DNA from: Brenneria nigrifluens DSM 30175 = ATCC 13028 | GTDB taxonomy: Bacteria; Pseudomonadota; Gammaproteobacteria; Enterobacterales; Enterobacteriaceae | Assembly: GCF_005484965.1 (NCBI RefSeq) | Contig: NZ_CP034036.1 | Location: 4,216,001 to 4,280,000 of the forward strand | Direction: 5' to 3' | DNA: 64,000 nt | In this document: in pieces, positions 36,058 through 44,977 of the stretch | Position numbering within the stretch: the first letter of the stretch is position 1 | How the letters are laid out: every line of letters begins with the position of its first letter | Notes under the pieces: generated by a model | The model's input: only the letters and a program-made list of their open reading frames with translations | What the model was told of the DNA's origin: nothing | The model's database searches: none | Made by a program: the position numbers and the translations under genes

Positions 36058-36241
36058 GGAATCTCCGAGATGCCGCCGCAGGCTGTAACCCTTGAACCCT
36101 TGGTTCAAGGTGAACATAACGTCGCAGTCTTAAGGCTTCTCGGACGAACCGAGCATGCTCACCAACCACGGAGCGTTACATTCTATTGGTTTGAAATATC
36201 GGCTCAGGGGACTGGCCCGCTGACAAACATCTCAGAGAAAT
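36058..36241 (-). ncRNA. ssrS: 6S RNA
   Basis: The minus strand between zapA and fau begins ATTTCTCTGAGATG and contains the conserved GCGGGCCAGTCCCCTGAGCC and TTGGTGAGCATGCTCGG. It ends in GGCATCTCGGAGATTCC, closing the long imperfect hairpin. The length of 184 nt equals that of E. coli 6S RNA. 6S RNA binds the sigma-70 RNA polymerase by mimicking an open promoter and accumulates in stationary phase. The zapA-ssrS-fau context is the standard one. Confidence 0.97.
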
Positions 36242-36315
36242 TTTATTCGTTACTCGCTATAAACCTTAGCACGTCTTATCGCGTAAAAACACCCGACTTT
36301 TGTCAAAACCCGAGG

Positions 36316-36645
36316 TTACTCAAACTGCGCGCCCGGACGATCGGTGATGCGGCCCTGCTCCAGCAACGCCTGTTCGATAGTCTGTTGCAGCATACGGATA
36401 CGCTGCTCCATGTTGGCGGCATAGTCGCGGGTTTTTCCCCGCTCCTGCGCCAGTTCATGGCACACGTTCAGCGCGGCGATAAACACCAACTGCTCGGTGT
36501 TGGTGACTCTGGTACGAACTTTAAGATCTTGCAACCGTTGGTTAAGATCTTCCGCAGCCTGATTCAACGCTTCCTGTTGCTCTGGCGGACAATTGACTCT
36601 TAACGATCGGCCAAAAATCTGAATATCTACCGGTTGTGCAGACAT
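36316..36645 (-). CDS. zapA: Cell division protein ZapA
   Basis: The 109-residue protein follows E. coli ZapA (109 aa): MSAQPVDIQIFGRSLRVNCPPEQQ, then LNQRLQDLKVRTRVTN and the C-terminal coiled coil. ZapA bundles FtsZ filaments at the division ring. It diverges from ygfB and lies 74 bp upstream of 6S RNA. Confidence 0.97.
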   Translation of the reverse strand: MSAQPVDIQIFGRSLRVNCPPEQQEALNQAAEDLNQRLQDLKVRTRVTNTEQLVFIAALNVCHELAQERGKTRDYAANMEQRIRMLQQTIEQALLEQGRITDRPGAQFE

Positions 36646-36830
36646 ACCCTTCCTGCCTTATTTCGTTTTCGCGCCCGCTTGGGATAAAACCTGCGCCGTC
36701 TGGCCGCGGCCAGTCAAAGCGGGCGTCACTATATATATCCAAAATATAAGATACAAGCCCTTTCTGGTATACCCCCCGAGCTTGGTGGTAGCATAACACG
36801 AACTAATCCTGCCAACGATGACGAATGCGC

Positions 36831-37415
36831 ATGTCCATAGAGAATACGTTTCCAGGCTATGAAGCCCTGGACCAGCTGCTACACCAGCAGCAGATCGCCC
36901 TGACCGCCGCTGAAATGCACGGTTTGATCAGCGGCATGCTGTGCGGCGGCAACCATGACGACAGTTGGAGAACGCTGGTTTTTGAGCTGACCAACGAAGG
37001 GATGGCCTTTCCGCAGACGCTGTCCCAGCCCCTTCAGCACCTGTATCAGACCACGCGGGAAACGTTGGAAGACGAGGGTTTTATGTTTCAGCTTTTTCTG
37101 CCGGACGATAACGACGAGTCGGTGACGGTGTTTGACCGGGCCGACGCGCTGTCAGGCTGGGTCAACCACTTTCTGCTGGGGTTGGGCGTGGTTCAGCCGC
37201 GGCTGAACAAAACGCGGGGCGAACTGAAAGAAGCCATTGATGATTTACGCAACATCGCCCAGCTCGGCTATGACGAGGATGAAGATCAGGAAGAGCTGGA
37301 GCAATCCCTTGAGGAAGTGATCGAATATGTCCGCGTCTCCGCCATCCTGTGCCATAACGAATTTATGAGCCCGCCGGTTATCGCGCCGCAACGGCAAAAA
37401 CCGACGCTGCATTGA
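36831..37415 (+). CDS. ygfB: UPF0149 family protein YgfB
   Basis: The 194-residue acidic protein has the family hallmarks AEMHGLISGMLCGG, VFDRADALSGWVNHFLLGLG and EAIDDLRNIAQLGYDEDEDQEELEQSLEE. Length matches E. coli YgfB (192 aa) when the second ATG is used. The biochemical role is not settled; a Pseudomonas homologue modulates transcription antitermination. It heads the ygfB-pepP-ubiH-ubiI run. Confidence 0.94.
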   Translation: MSIENTFPGYEALDQLLHQQQIALTAAEMHGLISGMLCGGNHDDSWRTLVFELTNEGMAFPQTLSQPLQHLYQTTRETLEDEGFMFQLFLPDDNDESVTVFDRADALSGWVNHFLLGLGVVQPRLNKTRGELKEAIDDLRNIAQLGYDEDEDQEELEQSLEEVIEYVRVSAILCHNEFMSPPVIAPQRQKPTLH

Positions 37416-37482
37416 TTTCATCGCTACTCGCATACCCACGCGCGGGATGGTGAACAGAGCGGAATATTTTCAGGAGCAGGAG

Positions 37483-38799
37483 ATGAATCAACAAGAGTTC
37501 CTTCGCCGTCGCCAGACGCTGCTGGAGAAAATGGCGCCCGCCAGCGCGGCGATTATTTTTTCCGCCCCCGAAGCGACGCGCAATGCCGACAGCGATTATC
37601 CCTACCGCCAAAACAGCGACTTCTGGTATTTCACCGGTTTTAACGAACCGGAGGCCGTGCTGCTGTTGGTTAAAAGCGATGAGAAACATCATCACAGCGT
37701 GATTTTCAACCGGGTTCGCGACCTGACGGCCGAAATCTGGTTTGGCCGTCGTCTCGGGCAGGAAGCCGCGCCGGCGGCGCTTGGCATCGATCGGGCGCTG
37801 CCCTTCGATGAAATCAATACCCAGTTGCCCGTTCTGCTGAACGGACTGGACGTGATCTATCACGCCCAGGGACAGTACGCCCACGCCGATAATCTGGTGT
37901 TCGCGGCGTTGGACAGGCTGCGCCAGGGCTCGCGCCTGGGGTACATCGCCCCGCCGACGCTGACGGACTGGCGGCCGTGGGTCCATGAGATGCGGCTGTT
38001 TAAATCGCCGGCGGAAATCAACCTGCTGCGCCGCGCCGGCGAAATCAGCGCGCTGGCGCATACGCGGGCGATGCAGGCCTGCCGCCCCGGCATGTTCGAG
38101 TATCAGCTTGAGGGAGAAATTCACCACGAATTTACCCGCCACGGCGCGCGCTATCCTTCTTACAACACTATCGTCGGCAGCGGCGATAACGCCTGTATCC
38201 TGCACTACACCGAGAATGAAACCCGGATGCGCGACGGCGATCTGGTGCTGATTGACGCCGGGTGCGAATATCAGGGCTATGCCGGCGACATTACCCGCAC
38301 CTTCCCGGTCAACGGCACGTTCAGCGCGGCGCAGCGCGCCATCTATGACATTGTGCTGCGTTCTCAGCTTAAGGCGCTGGAACTGTTCGTGCCGGGCCGC
38401 AGCATCCGCGAAGTCAATGAGCAAGTGGTGCGGGTTATGGTGAGCGGGCTGATCGAACTGGGTATCATGAAAGGCGAAGTCGAACCGCTGATAGCGGAAC
38501 AGGCGCACCGCCAGTTCTTTATGCACGGGCTGGGCCACTGGCTTGGGCTGGACGTGCACGACGTAGGCGATTACGGTTCAAGCGATCGCGGCCGTCCGCT
38601 TGAGCCCGGCATGGTGCTGACAGTGGAACCGGGCCTGTATATCGCCCCCGACGCCAACGTCCCCCAGCAGTACCGGGGCATCGGCATCCGTATTGAAGAT
38701 GACATCGCGATCACCGCGGACGGCAACGAAAATCTCACCGCCGGCGTGGTCAAAGACGCCGATGCCATTGAAGCCCTGATGGCGCAAGCCGGCGCATAA
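37483..38799 (+). CDS. pepP: Xaa-Pro aminopeptidase II
   Basis: The 438-residue M24B peptidase starts MNQQEFLRRRQTLLEKM, preceded by AGGAGCAGGAG. It has the pita-bread metal ligands in LVLIDAGCEYQGYAGDITRTF, HGLGHWLGLDVHD, TVEPGLYI and IRIEDDI. It removes N-terminal residues that precede proline and uses two Mn ions. E. coli PepP has 441 residues. An in-frame ATG at 37447 is an unlikely start. Confidence 0.96.
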   Translation: MNQQEFLRRRQTLLEKMAPASAAIIFSAPEATRNADSDYPYRQNSDFWYFTGFNEPEAVLLLVKSDEKHHHSVIFNRVRDLTAEIWFGRRLGQEAAPAALGIDRALPFDEINTQLPVLLNGLDVIYHAQGQYAHADNLVFAALDRLRQGSRLGYIAPPTLTDWRPWVHEMRLFKSPAEINLLRRAGEISALAHTRAMQACRPGMFEYQLEGEIHHEFTRHGARYPSYNTIVGSGDNACILHYTENETRMRDGDLVLIDAGCEYQGYAGDITRTFPVNGTFSAAQRAIYDIVLRSQLKALELFVPGRSIREVNEQVVRVMVSGLIELGIMKGEVEPLIAEQAHRQFFMHGLGHWLGLDVHDVGDYGSSDRGRPLEPGMVLTVEPGLYIAPDANVPQQYRGIGIRIEDDIAITADGNENLTAGVVKDADAIEALMAQAGA

Positions 38800-38856
38800 T
38801 GGCTTCCCAAGGCGCGGGGCGGCGATAATCTGCAATCACAATCAGGATAACAACGC

Positions 38857-40035
38857 ATGACGGTAATGATTGTCGGCGGCGGCATGGCCGGCGCGACGCT
38901 GGCGCTGGCGATATCCACCCTTTCGCAAGGAAAGGTGCCGGTTGAACTGGTCGAAGCGAAGTCGCCCCTCGATCGCCGGCATCCGGGATTTGATGCACGA
39001 GCGATAGCCCTGGCGGAAGGCACCTGTCGGCAGTTGGAAAATATCGGCATCTGGCAGGCGCTGGCGGACTGCGCCTCGGCGATATCCCACATCCACGTCA
39101 GCGACCGCGGCCACGCCTGCTTTGTCAACCTGAACGCCTCCGACTACCGCGTTCCGGCGCTGGGCCAGGTGATGGAGCTGCACGCGGCGGGACGGCGCCT
39201 GTTCTCGCTGTTGCAACAGGCTCCCGGCGTGCGTCTGCACTGCCCGGCGCAGGTGGTGGCGGTCACCCGCACTCAGACCGACGCCACCTTAACGCTGGAT
39301 AACGCTACGCAGCTGACCGGACGGTTGCTGGTGGCCGCCGACGGTTCGCACTCCAGGCTGGCGCAATCCTGCGGCGTTCAGTGGCAGCAGCAGGAGTACG
39401 GTCAGATCGCCGTTATCGCCAACGTCACCACCTCGCAGCCGCACCAGGGCCGCGCCTTTGAACGTTTTACGCCGCACGGACCGCTGGCGCTGCTGCCGAT
39501 GAGCCAGGGGCGCAGCGCGCTGGTGTGGTGTCATGAGCAAAACCGGCAGGCCGAGGTCGACGGCTGGAGCGAGGCCGAATTCCGTCGGCGGCTACAGTTG
39601 GCCTTTGGCTGGCGTCTGGGCGCCTTTACCCATATTGGTGAACGCCACAGCTATCCGCTACGCTTACTGACCGCCAACCGGCATATTCACCACCGGCTGG
39701 CGCTGGTGGGCAATGCGGCGCAGACGCTGCACCCGATCGCCGGGCAAGGCTTCAATCTGGGCCTGCGGGACGTGATGTCCCTGGCGGAAACCATCGTCGA
39801 GGCCGTCGACAACCGGCAGGATCCGGGCGGCTATGCCGTCCTCAGCCGTTATCAGCAGCGTCGCCAGCCAGACCAGCAGACCACGGTGGCGATCACCGAC
39901 GGTCTGGTCAGGCTTTTCGCCAACCGCTACACCGCGTTGGAAATCGGCCGCAATCTGGGGCTGGCGGCCATGAATAATCTGCCGATGATGCGCGATGCCC
40001 TGGCCCGGCGTACGCTGGGCTGGGTGGAACGTTAA
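38857..40035 (+). CDS. ubiH: 2-octaprenyl-6-methoxyphenol hydroxylase
   Basis: The 392-residue flavoprotein monooxygenase has the N-terminal FAD motif VGGGMAGATLALAI, DGSHS in the middle and VGNAAQTLHPIAGQGFNLGLRD, the second FAD motif. It catalyses an aromatic hydroxylation of ubiquinone synthesis. It is followed by the paralogous ubiI after 24 bp, as in E. coli. Confidence 0.95.
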   Translation: MTVMIVGGGMAGATLALAISTLSQGKVPVELVEAKSPLDRRHPGFDARAIALAEGTCRQLENIGIWQALADCASAISHIHVSDRGHACFVNLNASDYRVPALGQVMELHAAGRRLFSLLQQAPGVRLHCPAQVVAVTRTQTDATLTLDNATQLTGRLLVAADGSHSRLAQSCGVQWQQQEYGQIAVIANVTTSQPHQGRAFERFTPHGPLALLPMSQGRSALVWCHEQNRQAEVDGWSEAEFRRRLQLAFGWRLGAFTHIGERHSYPLRLLTANRHIHHRLALVGNAAQTLHPIAGQGFNLGLRDVMSLAETIVEAVDNRQDPGGYAVLSRYQQRRQPDQQTTVAITDGLVRLFANRYTALEIGRNLGLAAMNNLPMMRDALARRTLGWVER

Positions 40036-40059
40036 CCGGACACAACAGGGAAAAGCTAT

Positions 40060-41271
40060 ATGCAATCATTCGATGTGGTTATCGCCGGCGGCGGCATGGT
40101 CGGTCTGGCGCTGGCCTGCGGTTTGCAGGGCAGCGGCCTGCGCATCGCGGTGCTGGAACAGCACCCGGCCGAGATCCGCCCGCTGGAGCAAGCGTATGCG
40201 CTGCGGGTGTCCGCCATCAACGCCGCCAGCGAATGTCTGCTGCGCCATCTGGGCGTGTGGGAAAATCTGCTGGCGCTGCGCGTCAGCCCCTACAACGCCA
40301 TGCAGGTGTGGGATAAAGACAGCTTTGGCAAGATCGGCTTCAGCGGCGAAGAGTTCGGTTTTTCCCATCTGGGGCATATTATTGAAAACCCGGTCATCCG
40401 CCAGGCGCTGTGGCAGCGCGCCGCTCAGCTGAGCGACGTTACGCTGCTGGCGCCCGCGACGCTGAAACAGGTGGCCTGGGGGGAAAACGAAGCCTTTATC
40501 ACCCTGCAGGATGACAGCATGCTTACCGCCCGGTTGATGGTCGGCGCGGACGGCGCGCACTCCTGGCTGCGCCGCCACGCTGATATTCCGCTGACCTTCT
40601 GGGACTACGGGCATCATGCGCTGGTCGCCAGCATCCGCACCGCAGCGCCGCATGAATCGGTGGCGCGTCAGGTATTTCACGGCGACGGCATTCTGGCGTT
40701 TCTGCCGCTCGGCGATCCGCACCTCAGTTCGATCGTCTGGTCGCTGCCGCCGAATCATGCCCAGGCCATGCTGGAGCTACCCGTCAGGGAGTTCAACCAG
40801 CAGTTGGCGGTGGCGTTCGATACGCGGCTGGGGCGGTGCGAGCTGGAAAGCGAGCGGCAGACCTTTCCGCTGACGGGGCGCTATGCGCGCAGTTTCGCCG
40901 CCCATCGGCTGGTGCTGATCGGCGATGCCGCGCACACCATTCATCCTCTGGCGGGTCAGGGCGTCAACCTGGGTTTTATGGACGTGGCGGAATTGATTTC
41001 CGAGCTGAAACGCCTGCAAGCGCAGGGCAAAGATATCGGCCGACATCTCTATCTGCGGCGCTATGAACGCAGGCGTAAACACAGCGCGGCGCTTATGCTC
41101 GCCGGCATGCAGGGCTTTCGCGAGCTGTTTGACGGCGACAATCCGGCTAAAAAACTGCTGCGCGACGTCGGCCTGATATTGGCGGATAATCTGCCTGGCG
41201 TTAAGCCGACGCTGGTGCGCCAGGCGATGGGGTTGAACGATTTACCCGACTGGCTGGATGTAAGCAAGTAG
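40060..41271 (+). CDS. ubiI: 2-octaprenylphenol 5-hydroxylase UbiI
   Basis: A 403-residue paralogue of UbiH with AGGGMVGLALACGL, GADGAHSWLR and IGDAAHTIHPLAGQGVNLGFMDV. E. coli UbiI (VisC, 400 aa) carries out the C5 hydroxylation in ubiquinone synthesis. In E. coli gcvTHP lies next; here the conserved order breaks and the accessory region with curA and the salicylate genes begins. Confidence 0.95.
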   Translation: MQSFDVVIAGGGMVGLALACGLQGSGLRIAVLEQHPAEIRPLEQAYALRVSAINAASECLLRHLGVWENLLALRVSPYNAMQVWDKDSFGKIGFSGEEFGFSHLGHIIENPVIRQALWQRAAQLSDVTLLAPATLKQVAWGENEAFITLQDDSMLTARLMVGADGAHSWLRRHADIPLTFWDYGHHALVASIRTAAPHESVARQVFHGDGILAFLPLGDPHLSSIVWSLPPNHAQAMLELPVREFNQQLAVAFDTRLGRCELESERQTFPLTGRYARSFAAHRLVLIGDAAHTIHPLAGQGVNLGFMDVAELISELKRLQAQGKDIGRHLYLRRYERRRKHSAALMLAGMQGFRELFDGDNPAKKLLRDVGLILADNLPGVKPTLVRQAMGLNDLPDWLDVSK

Positions 41272-41295
41272 CCGCACCGGGCAGTTGGATAAGGC

Positions 41296-41323
41296 TGGTC
41301 CCTGCCTACTGCCGCAGGGACCA
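41296..41323. terminator. Hairpin between ubiI and curA
   Basis: TGGTCCCTGC (41296-41305) pairs with GCAGGGACCA (41314-41323) in a perfect 10-bp stem with an 8-nt loop, 25 bp after the ubiI stop and between two convergent genes. There is no long U-tract, so termination strength is uncertain. Confidence 0.55.
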
Positions 41324-41401
41324 TGGAAAATAAGCGAAGCGGCGGGGTGAAGAACATGCCCGCGCAGCCATACCCGCACCACCTCGATAACGAGTAATGC
41401 C

Positions 41402-42439
41402 CTACGTGTCGGCCCCCGCCCGCACCACCAGTTTGCCGAAATTGCGCCCCTGCAACAGCCCGGAAAACGCCTCCACGGCATTTTCCAGCCCGTCCACCAC
41501 GTCTTCCCGGTATTTGATTTTGCCTTGCGCCACCCACGGAGAAACGGCTTGCCAGAATTCATCGAACCGAGGGCCATAGTCATCAAAAATAATGAATCCC
41601 TGCATGCGTATACGCTTTTTCAGCAAGCTCCCCATCAGCAGCGGCAGGCGATCCGGCCCGTCGGGCAGGCCGGTGGCATTGTAGCTGGCGACCAGTCCGC
41701 ATAGCGGTACGCGGGCAGAGGTATTGAGCAGCGGCAGCACCGCATCGAACACCTTGCCGCCCACGTTTTCGTAATAGATATCGATGCCGTCAGGACAGGC
41801 GGCCTTGAGCTGGTCGGCAAAATCCGTCGCGCGGTGATCGATACAGTCATCAAATCCCAGCACCTCAACCGCATAGCGGCACTTCTCCGCCCCGCCGGCA
41901 ACACCCACCACACGGCACCCTTGCAGTTTTCCGAGCTGTCCGACCGTCGCCCCCACCGGGCCGGTTGCCGCCGCCACCACTAGCGTTTCCCCCGCTTTGG
42001 GCTGCCCGATATCCATCAGCCCCATATAAGCGGTAAACCCCGGCATACCCAGCACGCCCAGCGCACAAGAGGGATGTTCAGGGGACTGACCCAGATTGGT
42101 TAACGCCCGGCCGTCGGAAACGGCATAGTCCTGCCAGCCGCTGTAGGCCTGCACCCAGTCGCCCGGGCGATAATCCGGGTGTTTCGAGGCCGCGACCCGG
42201 CTGACCGTCGCCCCTACCATGACTTCTCCCAGTTCGACCGGTTTGGCGTAAGAAGGCGCGTCGCTCATGCGCCCGCGCATATAGGGGTCGAGCGACAGAA
42301 AAACCGTGCGCAGCAGGACCTCCCCCTCTTTTATCTCCGGGATCGGCTGCTGCTCCAGACGAAAATTATCCTGCGTGGGCGCACCGTGCGGACGTGAGGC
42401 CAGCACAATGCGGCGATTGATTCGATCTGTTTGCGACAT
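41402..42439 (-). CDS. curA: NADPH-dependent medium-chain reductase CurA/YncB-like
   Basis: The 345-residue protein equals E. coli CurA (YncB) in length and follows it closely: RIVLASRPHGAPTQDNFRLE, SLDPYMRGRMSD, GVLGMPGFTAYMGL, the NADP-binding AAATGPVGATVGQ and YYENVGGKVFDAVLPLLN. CurA reduces alkenals/alkenones and, in E. coli, curcumin; a role in detoxifying plant-derived enones is plausible. AAGGAG lies 7 nt before the second of two ATGs, hence this start. It is transcribed alone. Confidence 0.92.
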   Translation of the reverse strand: MSQTDRINRRIVLASRPHGAPTQDNFRLEQQPIPEIKEGEVLLRTVFLSLDPYMRGRMSDAPSYAKPVELGEVMVGATVSRVAASKHPDYRPGDWVQAYSGWQDYAVSDGRALTNLGQSPEHPSCALGVLGMPGFTAYMGLMDIGQPKAGETLVVAAATGPVGATVGQLGKLQGCRVVGVAGGAEKCRYAVEVLGFDDCIDHRATDFADQLKAACPDGIDIYYENVGGKVFDAVLPLLNTSARVPLCGLVASYNATGLPDGPDRLPLLMGSLLKKRIRMQGFIIFDDYGPRFDEFWQAVSPWVAQGKIKYREDVVDGLENAVEAFSGLLQGRNFGKLVVRAGADT

Positions 42440-42445
42440 GACCAT

Positions 42446-42822
42446 TCTCCTTTTGAATAAAGCGGATAAACCGGACGCCGCTCCGGCATCGCCGTCGTCT
42501 CCACCGTCCGATAAAAGGCGGGAGACGTTCGGCGTCGGCCACCGGTAGCAAAATTAAGCATAGCCTACGCCGCATACGCAGCAGGATATCCACAAAGTTT
42601 ATGGTAGCCAAGGAGAGAGTGAGTTGGTTATTTATCATGATATAACCAGCCATAAAAATAATATATTTACAGGATAATTTTTCTCAATATATTATCTTCA
42701 GGGTCGGCGGATTTATTATCTTGCCGCGCAATTCGCAAGTAAATTTAATTTCATTTTTCGCATAAGTAATACCAGCATGTTGATGCGGTACCAACAGTGG
42801 TTGATTAAAGGAAAGTACATTT
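42446..42822. promoter_or_regulatory. AT-rich gap upstream of the salicylate operon, with palindrome
   Basis: No gene is visible in these 377 bp, which become strongly AT-rich from about 42590. At 42626-42647 GGTTAT and ATAACC flank the palindrome ATCATGAT, a plausible regulator site. GATAAT at 42674 and ATTATC at 42692 are inverted but spaced too widely for a standard Fur box. The RBS AAAGGAAAG sits before the start of the lyase gene. Confidence 0.35.
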
Positions 42823-43125
42823 ATGCTAAAGCCCAAAGATTGCCGTAACTTACAAGACGTAAGAGAAGGCATTGACACAATAGATAAGCAGATATTTACT
42901 CTTTTCCTGCAGCGCCTGGATTATGTCTATTCGGCCAGCCGCTTTAAGCCCGACGAAGCCAGCATTTCAGCGCCGGAGCGCGTGGAGTCCATGCTGGATG
43001 AGCGCCGGCGCTGGGCAAAAGAACATCATGTCGATGAAAATTTCATTGCGTCATTATACGAAAACATTATTCATAAATTCATTAGCGCGCAAATTAAATT
43101 TTGGCGAGCGAGTAAATCGTCATAG
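42823..43125 (+). CDS. pchB: Isochorismate-pyruvate lyase (PchB-like, salicylate forming)
   Basis: The 100-residue AroQ-fold protein can be aligned without gaps to Pseudomonas PchB (101 aa). The active-site residues fall at the same numbers: Arg14 (DVREGID), Arg31 (LQRLDYV), Lys42 (SRFK) and Gln90 (SAQIKFW). The segment SAPERVESMLDERRRWA is also characteristic of PchB rather than of chorismate mutase domains. PchB removes pyruvate from isochorismate to give salicylate. The isochorismate synthase gene follows 129 bp downstream on the same strand, making a two-enzyme route from chorismate to salicylate. A weak chorismate mutase side activity is known for PchB. Confidence 0.88.
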   Translation: MLKPKDCRNLQDVREGIDTIDKQIFTLFLQRLDYVYSASRFKPDEASISAPERVESMLDERRRWAKEHHVDENFIASLYENIIHKFISAQIKFWRASKSS

Positions 43126-43254
43126 AATAATTTAATATAAACATTACTCAAAATATCATACCTATATACACAAAAAACTGCCTGGGAATGAATGTATACG
43201 CCGAAATAATAGTCGCGTTTATTTCAGTGCTTCACGACAAAAGGAAGAGAGAGT

Positions 43255-44382
43255 ATGGGAACGCCATTTCATCACCACAGTTTCTTGTTTTCGTCCGCAT
43301 TTCGCAGCCTTTATACCGAAGGCGTATTTAAAACCTTAACCTGGCCCGCGTCCGATCCGTCCGCGTTGTGCCAAAAAGTGGCGCATGGGTTCGAACAGGC
43401 GCGTCTTGCCGGCATAACACGTCCGATCGTGGTGGGCGCCATCCCCTTTGATGTGCGTCAACCGTCATCACTGTATATTCCTCACGCCTGTCATTTTTTG
43501 TCGCGTGAAGCATTCAAACAGAAACTGAGCGCGACGCCGCAAACGCCGCTGCGCATCGTCGACCAGCAACCACACCCGCAGCGGGAATATTTTCTCGCCA
43601 TGGTGGAAAGCGCCGTAAACGCCATACGCCAAGGGGAATTACAAAAAATCGTCTTATCGCGCCTGCAGTCAGTACAGGTCGAGCATCCGCTGAATACCAT
43701 CGCCCTGCTGGCAACGCTGGCCGAGCAGAACCCAAACGGCTACTACTTTCATTTACCCCTGGCAGAAAAGCGCTATTTGTTTGGCGCCAGCCCTGAACTG
43801 CTGCTGCGGCAACAGGGGCGTTCAATCTGGAGCACGCCGCTGGCAGGCACCGCCAAACGCGCCGCCGATGAACGGCAGGATCGGGATAGCCGCGATCGGC
43901 TGCTGACATCGCGCAAGGATCGTCACGAACACCAGTTGGTGATAGAAGAAATTCGCCAAACGCTGGCGGGCTACTGCTCTTCCCTCAGCATCCCGCCACA
44001 GCCTGAACTATTGCCGACGCCCAACCTCTGGCATTTGGCCAGCCCGATAGCGGGAGAGCTGAAAGCCGACAATAGCCAGTCGCTGTCGCTGGCCGGCCTG
44101 TTACACCCGACCCCCGCCCTGTGCGGCGTGCCAAAGGAAAAAGCCCGCCGGTTGATTAGCGAGCTGGAACCTTTTGAACGCGGCGTTTTTGGCGGAATCG
44201 TGGGGTGGAGCGATGACGAAGGAAATGGCGAATGGGCGGTAACCATTCGCTGCGGCATCAGCCAGCAGCAACATATTCAGTTGTATGCCGGCGCCGGTAT
44301 CGTCGCCGATTCCGACCCCGCCGCCGAATGGCTGGAAATAGAAGCCAAGATGCGCACCATGCTGCGCGCCCTCGGTCAATAG
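43255..44382 (+). CDS. Isochorismate synthase of the salicylate module
   Basis: The 375-residue enzyme is a second EntC/PchA-family member: LQKIVLSRLQSVQ with the general-base lysine, YYFHLPLAEKRYLFGASPELLL, HEHQLVIEEIRQTL, LHPTPALCGVPKEKARRL, GGIVGWSDDEGNGEW and LYAGAGIVADSDP. It converts chorismate to isochorismate. Its partner is the PchB-like lyase just upstream, so isochorismate is probably channelled to salicylate here rather than to DHB. It is shorter than PchA (476 aa) and closer in length to EntC. RBS AAAGGAAGAG precedes the ATG. No salicylate-activating ligase or NRPS lies nearby. Confidence 0.88.
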   Translation: MGTPFHHHSFLFSSAFRSLYTEGVFKTLTWPASDPSALCQKVAHGFEQARLAGITRPIVVGAIPFDVRQPSSLYIPHACHFLSREAFKQKLSATPQTPLRIVDQQPHPQREYFLAMVESAVNAIRQGELQKIVLSRLQSVQVEHPLNTIALLATLAEQNPNGYYFHLPLAEKRYLFGASPELLLRQQGRSIWSTPLAGTAKRAADERQDRDSRDRLLTSRKDRHEHQLVIEEIRQTLAGYCSSLSIPPQPELLPTPNLWHLASPIAGELKADNSQSLSLAGLLHPTPALCGVPKEKARRLISELEPFERGVFGGIVGWSDDEGNGEWAVTIRCGISQQQHIQLYAGAGIVADSDPAAEWLEIEAKMRTMLRALGQ

Positions 44383-44977
44383 ACGCGTATGGGAGCGCCG
44401 GAACCTTCACGGCCTCCCAGCTAAGGCTGGCTGAGGACAGATACGCGGCAATTCGAGATATGCGAATCAGCGCTCGGTTATTTTATCGCCCGATAAATAA
44501 TATATACGCTGAAACACGCAGCCGATGCAGGGTTATTATTTATTCAGAGCGCAAAGATTAACCACGCTCGTCGCATATGCTTATTTAATTTAGTTAGCAA
44601 AACTATTATTTTAAATCGGTATAATGCTAAATAATTAGCCTTGCTAGTTTCATTTTTAAAATAAATATTTACATAAGTATACATTTTGAAACAACAAATA
44701 ACTCTCATCTCGATATCCGGCATCATTATTTTCACATTATCTTCCGTTATATCAGCAATATAAAATCGATCATGTTTGTCGATAGGTGTATTATCATCGT
44801 CGCATAAGAGCCGATCCCGCTAGATAACAGCGTTGTTGACGGTAAACGTGGATTGGTTCTTGCTCCATTTCCATCGGTCACTCTATTAATTAAACAACGT
44901 GATGCTTGACTGGATTTAATTCCGTACAGAATTCGTACGAAATTAAACCTGTTACCAGGTTATTAAGGGAGAATAGT
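44383..44977. other. AT-rich intergenic gap after the salicylate genes
   Basis: These 595 bp contain no frame with a recognisable product. The middle part (44470-44780) is very AT-rich compared with the rest of the window. Together with the gap upstream of the lyase gene it marks the salicylate module as compositionally foreign. No clear terminator was found after the synthase gene. Confidence 0.4.

Noticed and set aside
42674..42697. Fur box upstream of the salicylate operon
   Set aside because: GATAAT and ATTATC are inverted but separated by 12 bases rather than the 7 of the 19-bp consensus, and the middle does not fit; not strong enough to call.
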